The translations under genes were made by a program, and so were the position numbers. The notes below the pieces were generated by a model. It worked only from the letters and a program-made list of their open reading frames with translations, ran no database searches and was not told the origin of the DNA. Positions 50,534 to 59,307 of a stretch of 64,000 nt of DNA are shown here, in pieces; within the stretch, counting starts at the first letter, position 1; each line of letters opens with the position of its first letter. Origin of the DNA: Sphingomonas sp. (GTDB lineage: Bacteria > Pseudomonadota > Alphaproteobacteria > Sphingomonadales > Sphingomonadaceae); contig NZ_JAFKLZ010000002.1 of the NCBI RefSeq assembly GCF_017304615.1, positions 496,001 to 560,000 of the forward strand, written 5' to 3'.

Positions 50534-50605
50534 GTGGCGCCGCGTCCGTCGACGTTTCGCGGCTTCCGGGCGGAAGCCACATCGGCTGAATAGAGGATGA
50601 CGAGA

Positions 50606-51196
50606 ATGAGCGAACCCCCTTCCGATCAGCGCTACGACTCCACGACCATCTCCTTGCATTGGGTTACCGCGATCCTTGTGGTAGTCCTCTGGATCATCGG
50701 CCAGACCGCCGACTGGATCCCGAACGGTCCCGTCAACACGCGCTACTGGTCGGTGCATGTCGTGCTCGGCTTCGCGCTAGCTGCGGTCATCGGCTGGCGG
50801 ATGGCGTGGCGCGGTTCGAGAGGCCGTCGCCTACCACCCGCCGATACGGGCACGCTCCATGCATTCGCCAAGGCGACGCACTTTTCGCTATACGCGTTGC
50901 TTCTGACCACGCTGACCCTTGGCGTCGTCAACGCATTCGTTCGGGGCTACAACCTGTTCGACCTCGCCCACCTCCCCCAGATCGGCGATCGCGCTTGGCG
51001 CAAGCCCATCACGGGCTGGCACGGTTTGGCGGCCAACATATTGCTGGGTCTGGCATTGTTCCATGCGGCTGCGGCCTTGGTCCATCACTACGTCTGGCGG
51101 GACGGCCTGTTGCGCCGCATGCTGCCTAGTGTCGACGGGATTGCAGACCCACGGGCGGAAGGCTCAGCTGCCACGATTGCCGACAAGCGCCCTTAG
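50606..51196 (+). CDS. Cytochrome b561-type protein
   Basis: The ATG at 50606 has GGATGAC about 8 bases upstream. The 196-residue product has four helices with the di-haem His positions: STTISLHWVTAILVVVLWII, YWSVHVVLGFALAAVIGWRM, HFSLYALLLTTLTLGVVNA and HGLAANILLGLALFHAAAAL. It is a paralogue of the b561 at 20567. It follows the VIT remnant, as the first copy adjoins the intact VIT gene, so the pair looks duplicated. Probable quinone-linked electron carrier, possibly superoxide oxidase. Confidence 0.88.
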   Translation: MSEPPSDQRYDSTTISLHWVTAILVVVLWIIGQTADWIPNGPVNTRYWSVHVVLGFALAAVIGWRMAWRGSRGRRLPPADTGTLHAFAKATHFSLYALLLTTLTLGVVNAFVRGYNLFDLAHLPQIGDRAWRKPITGWHGLAANILLGLALFHAAAALVHHYVWRDGLLRRMLPSVDGIADPRAEGSAATIADKRP

Positions 51197-51271
51197 GCCA
51201 GAACTGGTCTTCGGCGGACGCCCGAACGAGGGCGGGCAATGATAACGGGAATGAGGCGCCCGGGACGCAAT

Positions 51272-53809
51272 TCACAAGCTGATCTTAATCCCGCCCTCTA
51301 AACTCAAGTTGTAGTATTCGCGCTGGATCGGCCGATTGCCCGCCCCCTCGTAAAATCGCAGCGGCGCGTTAGTCAGATTTTTCGCGTTGGCGTAGAGCGA
51401 CACGCGCGGCGTGACCTTGTAACTCCCGTTGAAGTCGAGCGTGAAGCGCTTGTCCTGAAAGATGTCGGTTGCGCGGCTCCCGCCCACCCCGAACAGGACC
51501 GCCGATTCATACTGGCCTGACAACCGCATCTGCAGCCCGTATTTTTCGAAGAACAACGCACCGTTGGCCGTGTATTTGAACGTGCCCGGCAGGGCGACGG
51601 TGGCCTCGCCATCGCGAATCCGAGCCGAACTATCGACATAGCTGCCATTCGCTTCGACGCCGAACCCCGACAACAGGCCGGGCAGGCCCGAGAATTTATA
51701 GTCGAGCGCCGCCTCGATTCCCCGCGCCCGCGCACCCGATACGTTCGAATACGTGCTGATCGTGGCGATGCCCGTAATCCCGGGATAGGTCCCGCGCAGC
51801 GTCCGCGCGACGATATAGTTGCGGAACTCCTTGTCGAACACGCCGACCGACAGGACGCCGTTGCCCGGGAGATAGTATTCAAGAGACAGATCGAAATTGT
51901 TGCCGGTGATCGGCCGCAAGTTCGGATTGCCGGTGCTGACCGTTCCACCCCCGACATCGACGCTCAACGACTGGATCGTCTGAAAGAAGCCCGGCCGGGC
52001 AATGCCGGTCGACCAAGTGCCGCGTGCCACCAGATCCGGCGCCAGCGAATATCGTAGCTGCACGGTCGGAAACAGGTTTGTGTAGGTCTTGGACCGCGAG
52101 GCCGGCGTCGAGATGTCGGCCCCGTTCGCGTCAGTCACCGTTCGCGTCCCGCGATAGACTGCGCGCGTTTGCTCCACGCGCAATCCGGCAAGGATGCCCA
52201 AGTCGCCGAATGTCGCTTTATACTGCCCGTAGCCGGAGATTACGTCCTCGTTATCGTCAAACAACGGTGGCGCGGCTCCGGGCTGGCCGCCGCCGCTGGC
52301 ATTTGCCGCGAGAAATGTCTCGATCTTGGTGGGGTCGAGCAGCGCGCCGATCGCATAGCGGCCGTAGAAGTCGTTTACGGTCTGGTCGGTCGAGAAGTCG
52401 CCAAGCCCCTTCGGTGTGCCGGTATAGACGAACGTCGTCCCGAGCGGCGTAGCGACCTTGTGCCGGAACCGCACTTTGACGCCGACCTTGAATTCGTCGT
52501 CGGTCCCCAAATTCAGCGGGACGGCCAGATTGGCCGCGGCCGACCACTCGCGATCGCGATCCGATTCGGGCGCGTTGCCGATCTTTTTCAGTGTGTAGTT
52601 CGCCGAATCGGTGATGCTCGCCCCCGAGACGACCCGGAATGCCGGATAGTCGGGATCGGTGGTGTTGTCGTAGGCGAGGGTCAGGCCCGCCGGCCCGTCG
52701 AAGGTCGTGTTATAGTCGTAATGCTTGCGGTAGCTGGCCTGCGAGAAGGCGGCGAACCAGTCGAACCTGGCCCCGACGAATTTATGGTCGCCGCCCAACT
52801 GCGCGACGATATTGCGGTGCGTTTCGTCATAGTGCCGCAGTGTCTTCACGGTCGAGGCATCGGGTGCGATGAAGCCGTTGGAATTGGCCGGATCTGGAAC
52901 AACTGTGTCTAGCCCGTCGATCTCCAGCCGGTTGCGCTGTGCACTCTCGTTATAGCCTGCCATGCTGGTGCGAAAATAGACGCGACTTTCGTCGTCCGGC
53001 GTGAAGTCGAGCTCACCGCTATAGCCGAAGCGCTTGCGATTATATGCATATTTGCGCAGCTCGAGCCCTGCGAACGCCTTGTCGGGCGTGGTGGGCTGGT
53101 TATCGGCATAGGCAGCCTCGATGTCGTCGAACGAGCGCCGGTCGTTGTAGAGGAACTGGGTCAGCACGAACGACAAGACCGGCTTGCCCTGCGCATTGGT
53201 GCCGCCGAGCGGACCGCCCAGCACGATTTCGTCCCGATACAAGCCGGTCTTCTGGCGCGTCTCCAGACCGCCACCGAACGTCGCCTCCACGAACAGTTTG
53301 TTTCGCCCGATCGCGGTGCGCGGGCTGAGCTCGATCGAGCCGCCCAACCCCTCGGCATCGTGGTCTGGCATGCCGGTCTTGGTCACTACGATCCGGTCGA
53401 TCGCGCCGATAGGCACCGTGTCGAATTCGACCGCGCGGCCGGTCGCGTTGAAATAGGTTCCGCCCGGCTGCGTGTTGAGTAGCACCACGCCGCCGAAGGT
53501 CGCGCCGTTCAGATTTCCGTCGAGCCCGCGAATGTTCACGAACCGTCCCTCGCCCGTGTCGATCGACAGGGCGACACCAGGGATCCGGCTCAACGCTTCG
53601 GCGGCGTTGACGTCGGGATATTTGGCGATGGTTTCGGCAGGCTGGATGTTGACGAGGTTCGGCGCCTGTTTCTGTTCGTTGCGTGCGCTGTCGGCGCGGC
53701 GGGCCGTGACGACGATGTCTGAGGACGGGCGTGGAGCGGTCTGGGCAGTAGCAATCCCGGCCCAAAACGAGATCGGCATGGCCGTCGCCGACAATAACGC
53801 GCTGCGCAT
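51272..53809 (-). CDS. TonB-dependent receptor, TonB-Xanth-Caul type
   Basis: The 845-residue product has a signal peptide (MRSALLSATAMPISFWAGIATAQ), TonB box-like DIVVTARRADSARNEQ, plug domain (ALSRIPGVALSIDTGEGRFV and NIRGLDGNLNGATFGGV, SIELSPRTAIGRNK) and a barrel ending YYNLSLEGGIKISL. The NIRGLDxxxNxxxxGG pattern matches the large receptors of Xanthomonas/Caulobacter/sphingomonads that import complex carbohydrates or their metal chelates. The substrate is unknown. It stands alone; an AT-rich upstream region (tattgtataaattc near 53900) may be its promoter. Confidence 0.9.
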   Translation of the reverse strand: MRSALLSATAMPISFWAGIATAQTAPRPSSDIVVTARRADSARNEQKQAPNLVNIQPAETIAKYPDVNAAEALSRIPGVALSIDTGEGRFVNIRGLDGNLNGATFGGVVLLNTQPGGTYFNATGRAVEFDTVPIGAIDRIVVTKTGMPDHDAEGLGGSIELSPRTAIGRNKLFVEATFGGGLETRQKTGLYRDEIVLGGPLGGTNAQGKPVLSFVLTQFLYNDRRSFDDIEAAYADNQPTTPDKAFAGLELRKYAYNRKRFGYSGELDFTPDDESRVYFRTSMAGYNESAQRNRLEIDGLDTVVPDPANSNGFIAPDASTVKTLRHYDETHRNIVAQLGGDHKFVGARFDWFAAFSQASYRKHYDYNTTFDGPAGLTLAYDNTTDPDYPAFRVVSGASITDSANYTLKKIGNAPESDRDREWSAAANLAVPLNLGTDDEFKVGVKVRFRHKVATPLGTTFVYTGTPKGLGDFSTDQTVNDFYGRYAIGALLDPTKIETFLAANASGGGQPGAAPPLFDDNEDVISGYGQYKATFGDLGILAGLRVEQTRAVYRGTRTVTDANGADISTPASRSKTYTNLFPTVQLRYSLAPDLVARGTWSTGIARPGFFQTIQSLSVDVGGGTVSTGNPNLRPITGNNFDLSLEYYLPGNGVLSVGVFDKEFRNYIVARTLRGTYPGITGIATISTYSNVSGARARGIEAALDYKFSGLPGLLSGFGVEANGSYVDSSARIRDGEATVALPGTFKYTANGALFFEKYGLQMRLSGQYESAVLFGVGGSRATDIFQDKRFTLDFNGSYKVTPRVSLYANAKNLTNAPLRFYEGAGNRPIQREYYNLSLEGGIKISL

Positions 53810-54387
53810 GGCTTATCCGCCTTTGAGAGTGGCGGCGCCGTTCGCCGCGCTTTCTCCTGTTGCGGCGGGCGATGACGTTTGTGTGTCAGCGTGCGATGGT
53901 TGGGATATTGTATAAATTCAAAACCGCAGTCACGATTCATGTTCAGTGGAGTGCCCACGGCGAACAAGCCATCCCTCTAGCATCGCCATCTTTGGGCGGA
54001 CCGTGTCGCCCCCCCTCGATCGATGGGAGTTGGCCGCAACAGGTGTGCTCCCCGTCACCCGAGGTCAGGGCGCGGGGAGCACTTTGCAGGACGAGACTGG
54101 CGAGGCGGACTGGAGGAAGCCGCACCATTCTCGCACTGGCGCCTCCGGCGCTGGCGCGGTCGGGGGGAGCGACGCGAGCGCAGGGGGTATCGTCGCAAGC
54201 GAGCCATATCGCGTCGCTGGGTGCGAGGTATCAACGCGCTCATCTCTTCGCGAAGCCTGTGAGTCCGCCAAGGCTATGCATCGCAGGTGACACTTCTGTT
54301 ACAAAGCCGTCGCCGCGCGGAGATTGGGATAATTTAATGCTGACCATACACGACTGCGGTTAGATTGCCGGTCGGCGTCCCACCACC
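53810..54387. other. Region without a recognised gene
   Basis: About 580 bases. It contains the likely promoter of the TonB receptor (TATACAAT on the minus strand near 53903-53910) and otherwise G/C-rich sequence with only short Arg-rich frames. No repeat or RNA gene recognised. Confidence 0.4.
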
Positions 54388-55173
54388 GTGACCAACAACC
54401 TCGATCCGACGCCTGGAGCGCCGCCCACTGGCCGTCCTCGCAGGCTCCTCGTGGCGATCCACGACGTGGCACCGCTGCACGCCGCGGCGATCGAGGAACT
54501 GAGGTGCGCGTTGATAGAGATCGGGGCTAGCGAGGTCGCCATGCTGGTTGTGCCCGACTTCTGGGGCGAATCCCCCATTCTCCCGGGCTCCGCGTTCGCG
54601 GCACGCCTGCGGGACTGGGCGGACGAGGGCGTCGAGATGTTCCTGCATGGCTACCGCCATCGCGACGACTGCCGGCATCCGCGATGGATCGACAGGGTGA
54701 AGGCCCGTGGCATGACGGCTGGCGAGGGCGAGTTCCTCGGGCTGACGGCTCGCGAGGCGCGGCGGCGCATCGCGGACGGTCGCTCCTTGGTAGAGGATGT
54801 GACGGGCAAGGCGATCAGCGGCTTCGTCGCGCCGGCGTGGCTCTACGGGCCCGGCGCACTCGCCGCACTGTCCGATACAGGGGTCGGGATGGTCGAGGAC
54901 CATTGGCGGGTGTGGGATCCGGCGTTGGACCAGACGCTGGCGCGGTCGCCCGTCATCACCTGGGCCACCCGGACTCCCGTCCGGATGGCGTCCTCCCTCG
55001 CCGTCGCGGGACTGGCGCGGCGCGTCCCGCTTCCGCGGGTGGTGCGCGTCGCCGTCCACCCTGGCGACGTAACCAGTCGCGTGGTGTTGCGCAGCATCAC
55101 CACTACGGTCGCGAGGCTCGCGCGGAGCCATGCCGTGAGCCGCTATCACGACCTGATCGCGGACGCCGCGTGA
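54388..55173 (+). CDS. DUF2334-family polysaccharide-deacetylase-like protein
   Basis: The 261-residue product (GTG start) has RRLLVAIHDVAPLHAAAIEE with the Asp of a carbohydrate-esterase-4-like metal site, EMFLHGYRHRDD with two His and later GFVAPAWLYGPGAL and RVAVHPGDVTS, which matches DUF2334. These are NodB-fold deacetylases without signal peptide here. The substrate is unknown, perhaps a glycan or glycolipid; the GT4 enzyme at 41638 is a possible partner by gene class only. Confidence 0.82.
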   Translation: MTNNLDPTPGAPPTGRPRRLLVAIHDVAPLHAAAIEELRCALIEIGASEVAMLVVPDFWGESPILPGSAFAARLRDWADEGVEMFLHGYRHRDDCRHPRWIDRVKARGMTAGEGEFLGLTAREARRRIADGRSLVEDVTGKAISGFVAPAWLYGPGALAALSDTGVGMVEDHWRVWDPALDQTLARSPVITWATRTPVRMASSLAVAGLARRVPLPRVVRVAVHPGDVTSRVVLRSITTTVARLARSHAVSRYHDLIADAA

Positions 55174-55474
55174 TGCCGGACGCAGGTCAGCAGCGGCGGC
55201 GCCACCGTGTCGAGTTGGGCATCACCCTGGCCCCGCAGGAGGGACGTAACAGAGTCGAGGAATTCGGCCGGAAGGAAAGGGCCTAGCCGCTCCGACCTCC
55301 CGTGCTGGATGCCCGGCGCGCGAGTATCATGCGTCGGGCGCGGTGCCGGTCTGCCGGGTTTGTGCCACCGGGGACCGGCATCGCAATGCCCTCTGGAAGC
55401 TGCATGGCTCTGGGCTTACGGGACCCTGCACCGTCTCGTTTTTCAGAAGAACAACCTTGTCACTCTTCCGCCGA
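55174..55474. other. Region upstream of the ClC gene
   Basis: About 300 bases with no clear gene. The ClC frame is open from 55343, but the first 44 codons are Cys/Arg/Pro-rich and are not conserved in chloride channels, so they are taken as leader. Confidence 0.35.
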
Positions 55475-57205
55475 ATGATCCTGCCTTGGGCGTGGGCCCG
55501 TCGCCGCGTTCGTGCGAGCGAGTGGGCATTCATCGCCCTTTCGGTGCTGGTCGGGGCGGGAGCGGGACTCGCGAGCATCCTGCTCGGTGCGGTCGCGCGG
55601 ACCCTGCAGCACTGGCTGTTCGCGCTCCCGAGCGACGTTCGGCTGAGCGCCATGCCCGGCCTTACGGTCTGGGCGCTGCTCGCGCTTCCGCTTGGCGGGG
55701 TGGCGTTGGCCGCCTTCTCCTGGCTGGTGCGGTCTCGTCGGCGACGGCTGGTCGACGCGGTCGAGGCGAACGCGTTGCACGGCGGGCGCATGTCGATAAC
55801 AGACAGTCTGGTCATCTCCGGGCAGACCGTCCTCTCGAACGGCTTCGGCGCGTCGGTTGGTCTGGAGGCCGCCTACGCGCAGATGGGCGGCGCCATCGCA
55901 TCCCTCGCCGGCGGTGCTCTGCGTCTGCGTCGGGCCGACCTGCGCAATCTGGTCGGCGCCGGGGCCGGCGCGGCCATCGCGGCGGCATTCGGGGCACCGC
56001 TGGCTGGCGCCTTCTACGCTTTCGAGATCGTGATCGGCGCCTACACGCCGTCCGCCATCGCCCCGGTCGTGGCCGCCACACTCACCGCGGTGTTCGTGTC
56101 ACAGGCGTTCGGCGTGCAGCCCTACGTGATAAACGCCGCCGCGGGCGGCGTGACCGAGACCCATCACTATCTGATCTACGCCGGGCTGGGCGCGATCTGC
56201 GCCGCGCTTGGCATAGGGCTGATGCGCGCCGTGGCGCTGGTTGAGCAGGCGACCCGTCGCATACCCGTGCCGGGCTGGAGCCGGCCGGTGATCGGCGGCG
56301 CGCTGCTCGCATGCATCGCCGTCTGGTCGCCGCAGGTGCTGTCGTCGGGCCACGGCGCGCTTCACGTCGACCTCGCCGAGGGCGCGACACTCGGATTCAT
56401 CGCGACCATCCTGATCGCCAAGTCGGTCGCGTCGGTCGTGTCGCTGGGGTTCGGGTTCAGGGGCGGGCTGTTCTTCGCCTCGCTCTTCCTCGGCACGCTG
56501 GTCGGCCATCTCTTCGCCGGCATCTTGACCGCGGCCACCGGTGTCGCGGCCGTCGATGCGCACAATGCCGCGTTGGTTGGGATGGCCGCGCTCGCCGTCG
56601 CCATCGTCGGTGGACCCATGACGATGGCAATGCTCGTGCTGGAGGCGACCCACGACTTCGCGCTGACCGGAGCGGTGCTGGCGGCGTCGCTCGTCTCCTC
56701 GACGATCGTCCGGGAGACGTTCGGATACAGCTTCTCGACCTGGCGACTGCATCTCCGCGGTGAGACCATCAAGAGCGCCCGTGACGTCGGATGGGTGAAG
56801 ACGCTGACCGCAGGTCGGATGATGCGCCGCGAGACCCGCGCGACGCCGGCCACGTTGACGGTCGCCGAGTTCCGGCATCGCTTCTCGCTGGGGGCGACGA
56901 GCCGCGTGGTGATTGTGGACGAGGCCGGCCGGTATGCCGGCATCTGCCAGACCCCGACCGCCTACGCGGACGGGGTCGACCCATCGGCCTCCATCGGCAG
57001 CTTGGCCGTGAACCGCGACGCAGCGCTGGCCCCTGACATGGACATCTCTGCGGTGATGACCCGCTTCGATGCGTCGGGCACCGACGAACTGGCGGTGTTG
57101 GACGGCGACCGCAGGGTGCTCGGCATCCTATCGGAGTCGTTCGTGCGCCGCCGCTATGCCGAGGAGCTGGAGAAGGCGCAGCGAGAGTTGTTCGGCGAGG
57201 CCTAG
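55475..57205 (+). CDS. ClC-family chloride channel/transporter with CBS domains
   Basis: From the ATG at 55475 (MILPWAWARRR) the product is 576 residues; longer starts (55457 TTG, 55343) are possible. It has about ten membrane helices with the ClC selectivity-filter pattern, although altered: SNGFGASVGLEAAYAQMGG (Glu gate in GLE), AFGAPLAGAFYAFE and GFGFRGGLFFASLFLGTLVG. Two C-terminal CBS-like repeats follow (about residues 430-570). ClC proteins pass Cl- or exchange Cl-/H+. The DUF2334 gene lies about 300 bases upstream. Confidence 0.85.
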   Translation: MILPWAWARRRVRASEWAFIALSVLVGAGAGLASILLGAVARTLQHWLFALPSDVRLSAMPGLTVWALLALPLGGVALAAFSWLVRSRRRRLVDAVEANALHGGRMSITDSLVISGQTVLSNGFGASVGLEAAYAQMGGAIASLAGGALRLRRADLRNLVGAGAGAAIAAAFGAPLAGAFYAFEIVIGAYTPSAIAPVVAATLTAVFVSQAFGVQPYVINAAAGGVTETHHYLIYAGLGAICAALGIGLMRAVALVEQATRRIPVPGWSRPVIGGALLACIAVWSPQVLSSGHGALHVDLAEGATLGFIATILIAKSVASVVSLGFGFRGGLFFASLFLGTLVGHLFAGILTAATGVAAVDAHNAALVGMAALAVAIVGGPMTMAMLVLEATHDFALTGAVLAASLVSSTIVRETFGYSFSTWRLHLRGETIKSARDVGWVKTLTAGRMMRRETRATPATLTVAEFRHRFSLGATSRVVIVDEAGRYAGICQTPTAYADGVDPSASIGSLAVNRDAALAPDMDISAVMTRFDASGTDELAVLDGDRRVLGILSESFVRRRYAEELEKAQRELFGEA

Positions 57206-57266
57206 AGCGGCGCGACCTCGCGGGTTGACCCCGCGGCGCCTCGGTGGCGGCCTGCTTAAGATACGC

Positions 57267-58241
57267 ATGGGCGCCTTCGTCAGCGCTGTGCGATGCGAGC
57301 GTGGAACCGCGGACGTTGCCGCTGCTTTAGCTGACATGGAAAATCGAAATAGTCAGGCCGTCCGCGGTGACCAAGCCGCGCGACTGCGGATAGGCCTGAC
57401 CTACCTGTGGCGACACGGTCGCTTGCCCGACCTTTCGAATCCCACCCTGTTCACAGAGCTCGTTCAGCTTCGCAAATTACGCGACCGCAACCCCCGCATG
57501 CCCGCAATGGCCGACAAGGTGGCGGCCAAGGCGCTAGTCGCCTCCCAGCTGGGCCGCGACTGGATCATTCCCATGCTGTGGTCCGGTGATGAATTGCCCG
57601 CCAATTCGCCTTGGGATCGGCCGGTGGTCGTCAAGTCCCGGCATGGCTGCAATCAGAACGCGTTCGTCCGCGCGGGCGCCAGCGACTGGCGGCAGGCGAT
57701 GGCAGCATCAGCCAGGTGGATGCGGCGCGACTACGGCTGGTGGCTCGACGAGTGGCTCTACAGCCAAATTCCGCGCGGGCTGCTCATCGAGCCAATGATC
57801 GGCTCAGGCGAGGACCTCCCGCTCGATTACAAGATCTTCGTGTTCGGTGGTCGGGCGACCCACGTCCAGGTCCACATCGACCGAGAGCACCGCCACCGGT
57901 GGATATTGCATGACAGGGATTGGCGCCCGTTGGCCAACGACGCGTCAGCTGTGCGCCAGCCGGCCGCGCTCTCCGACATGTTGAGCGCGGCCGAGACGCT
58001 GGCCGAGGGCTTCGATTTCGTCCGTGTCGATTTCTATCAACCGGAACGCCAGCCTCTCTTTGGCGAGATCAGCTTCTATCCCGGGTCGGGGCTCGACCCG
58101 TTCGACCCGCCGACGCTCGACGCCGAGATGGGCGAGCTATGGCTCCGCGCAGCGGCTCGGCCTATCGCAGATCGTCCTTCCGCGGGAAGGATCGGCCGTC
58201 GAGCGGCTTTCGAATGTGACGCGATCGCTGTGTTGCGTTAG
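57267..58241 (+). CDS. TupA-like ATP-grasp protein
   Basis: The ATG at 57267 gives 324 residues (alternative ATG 57336). It has PVVVKSRHGCNQNAFVRAG, YSQIPRGLLIEPMIGSG, PLDYKIFVFGGRATHVQVHI and FDFVRVDFYQPERQPLFGEIS and FYPGSGLDPF, which are the ATP-binding and metal-binding parts of TupA-like ATP-grasp enzymes. Such enzymes join a carboxylate to an amine or amino sugar in teichuronopeptide or capsule synthesis. The partner substrates are unknown. 61 bases after the ClC gene. Confidence 0.85.
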   Translation: MGAFVSAVRCERGTADVAAALADMENRNSQAVRGDQAARLRIGLTYLWRHGRLPDLSNPTLFTELVQLRKLRDRNPRMPAMADKVAAKALVASQLGRDWIIPMLWSGDELPANSPWDRPVVVKSRHGCNQNAFVRAGASDWRQAMAASARWMRRDYGWWLDEWLYSQIPRGLLIEPMIGSGEDLPLDYKIFVFGGRATHVQVHIDREHRHRWILHDRDWRPLANDASAVRQPAALSDMLSAAETLAEGFDFVRVDFYQPERQPLFGEISFYPGSGLDPFDPPTLDAEMGELWLRAAARPIADRPSAGRIGRRAAFECDAIAVLR

Positions 58242-58543
58242 CTCTGCGTCTTAGGTTGACGACGTGCCAAACGTCATGTCGCTCGACACATCTGGCTCCA
58301 GCTTCGTAAGCTGTAGCTGCCAAGCCTATTCCGGACAGTCGGCGGGCAACCGCGGCCTCGGTGACGTTCGGCATTCTCCATAGCATGCACGTCACGCGAA
58401 CCTAGGCTCCGGCGATCCCCACAGCGACCCTGGCCGCGAAGGCCCTTGGTGGTGCCGGTTTGCGGGGATGACTGGCCCGGAGGTCCGTGCTCAGGTCTGT
58501 GCGCCGATCGCTATGTGGGTGAAGTGCGCGGCTCTCGGATTGT
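58242..58543. other. Region with gene remnant
   Basis: About 300 bases between the TupA-like gene and the RcnR-like regulator. It contains the 58-bp direct repeat described at 58401-58459 and no intact gene. Confidence 0.5.
58401..58459 (-). repeat. Direct repeat copy A (3'-end remnant of isopropylmalate-DH-like gene)
   Basis: These 59 bases match 62613-62670 with about five mismatches and one indel. Read on the minus strand they encode, apart from a 1-base shift, the C-terminal FAARVAVGIA-type end and TAG stop of the dehydrogenase-like gene at 62614. Beyond the repeat the two regions are unrelated. The repeats bracket the regulator and ABC module. Confidence 0.7.
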
Positions 58544-58822
58544 TCAAGTCAGATAGGCATGGACGATGGCTACCAATTCCTCGGCGGCCTGGGTGCGCGG
58601 ATCGTCGCGCGATGCGTCGGGATCGAGCATGTGCTCGCGAATATGGTCTTCGATCACCTCGGCGATGAACCCGTCGAGCGCCCCACGGCATGAAGTGGCC
58701 TGCTGGAGAACGCGCGCGCATTCGGTGTCGGCCTCGACCGCGCGCTCGATTGCCTCAAGCTGGCCGCGCAGCCGCTTGAGCCGGTTGAGCAGCTTCTGTT
58801 TCTCTTTCATGACGTGGCTCAT
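58544..58822 (-). CDS. rcnR: RcnR/CsoR-family metal-sensing repressor
   Basis: The 92-residue all-helical repressor has the CsoR/RcnR fold and the ligand set His3, Cys35, His60 and His64 (MSHV, TECAR, EDHIREHM), the same positions used by E. coli RcnR for Ni(II)/Co(II). FrmR-type aldehyde sensors have a Glu at position 64 and Pro2, both absent. It is therefore likely a Ni/Co sensor. The operator-like repeat is 27 bases upstream of its start. The divergent ABC genes begin 485 bases away. No rcnA-type exporter lies nearby. Confidence 0.85.
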   Translation of the reverse strand: MSHVMKEKQKLLNRLKRLRGQLEAIERAVEADTECARVLQQATSCRGALDGFIAEVIEDHIREHMLDPDASRDDPRTQAAEELVAIVHAYLT

Positions 58823-58848
58823 AGTTCCACTTCCATACCCTCTTGATA

Positions 58849-58869
58849 ATATAGCCCCCTAAGGTATAT
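58849..58869 (-). promoter_or_regulatory. Candidate RcnR/CsoR-type operator
   Basis: ATATA and TATAT arms at 58849-58853 and 58865-58869 bracket the G/C tract GCCCCCTAAGG. CsoR/RcnR operators typically consist of a short G tract with AT-rich inverted flanks. It lies just upstream of the repressor start, suggesting autoregulation. Confidence 0.55.
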
Positions 58870-59307
58870 CGGGCCCTCTGTTGAGTCGCCTACAGCAAGC
58901 CGGCCGTGCCGCGTGGGCGGCGGCGAACGCTTAGCACAGGAACGAGAGTGAACAGCCGATCCAGCCCCTGTCCGGCGATGGCGACAGTCGAGGCCCGTCT
59001 TCGACGCTCGCCATTGTCGATAACGACCGGGTCCTCAAAAGGCCGTTGTTCGAGGGTTTGCCTAGGGGCTGACTAGCGGGCGGCGACTTTCAGGACTCGG
59101 TGCAACGAGTCGTGAAAACGGAAAAGCCGCTATGATCCCGATCCCGCCTGCGATTGCCCGCGCTGAGATTCGCTGGTCTGAGATTGTCGTCCCGGCTGTA
59201 TGGCGCCGGCTTTCTTTCATGTCGCTTCCGGCGAGGCAAAGGGCGATGAGCGCACCTGCCGCCGCTACGCCATGCCACGGTCCGCAGCCAACTTCACGCG
59301 GTGAGGG
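58870..59307. other. Gene-poor divergent region
   Basis: About 440 bases between the RcnR-like gene and the ABC permease. A short frame ending ...RLQQAGRAAWAAANA before 58935 is seen but cannot be tied to a family. It should contain the permease promoter. Confidence 0.35.

Noticed and set aside
58162-58395. Minus-strand frame near the direct repeat
   Set aside because: Overlaps the end of the TupA-like gene and shows no conserved domain.
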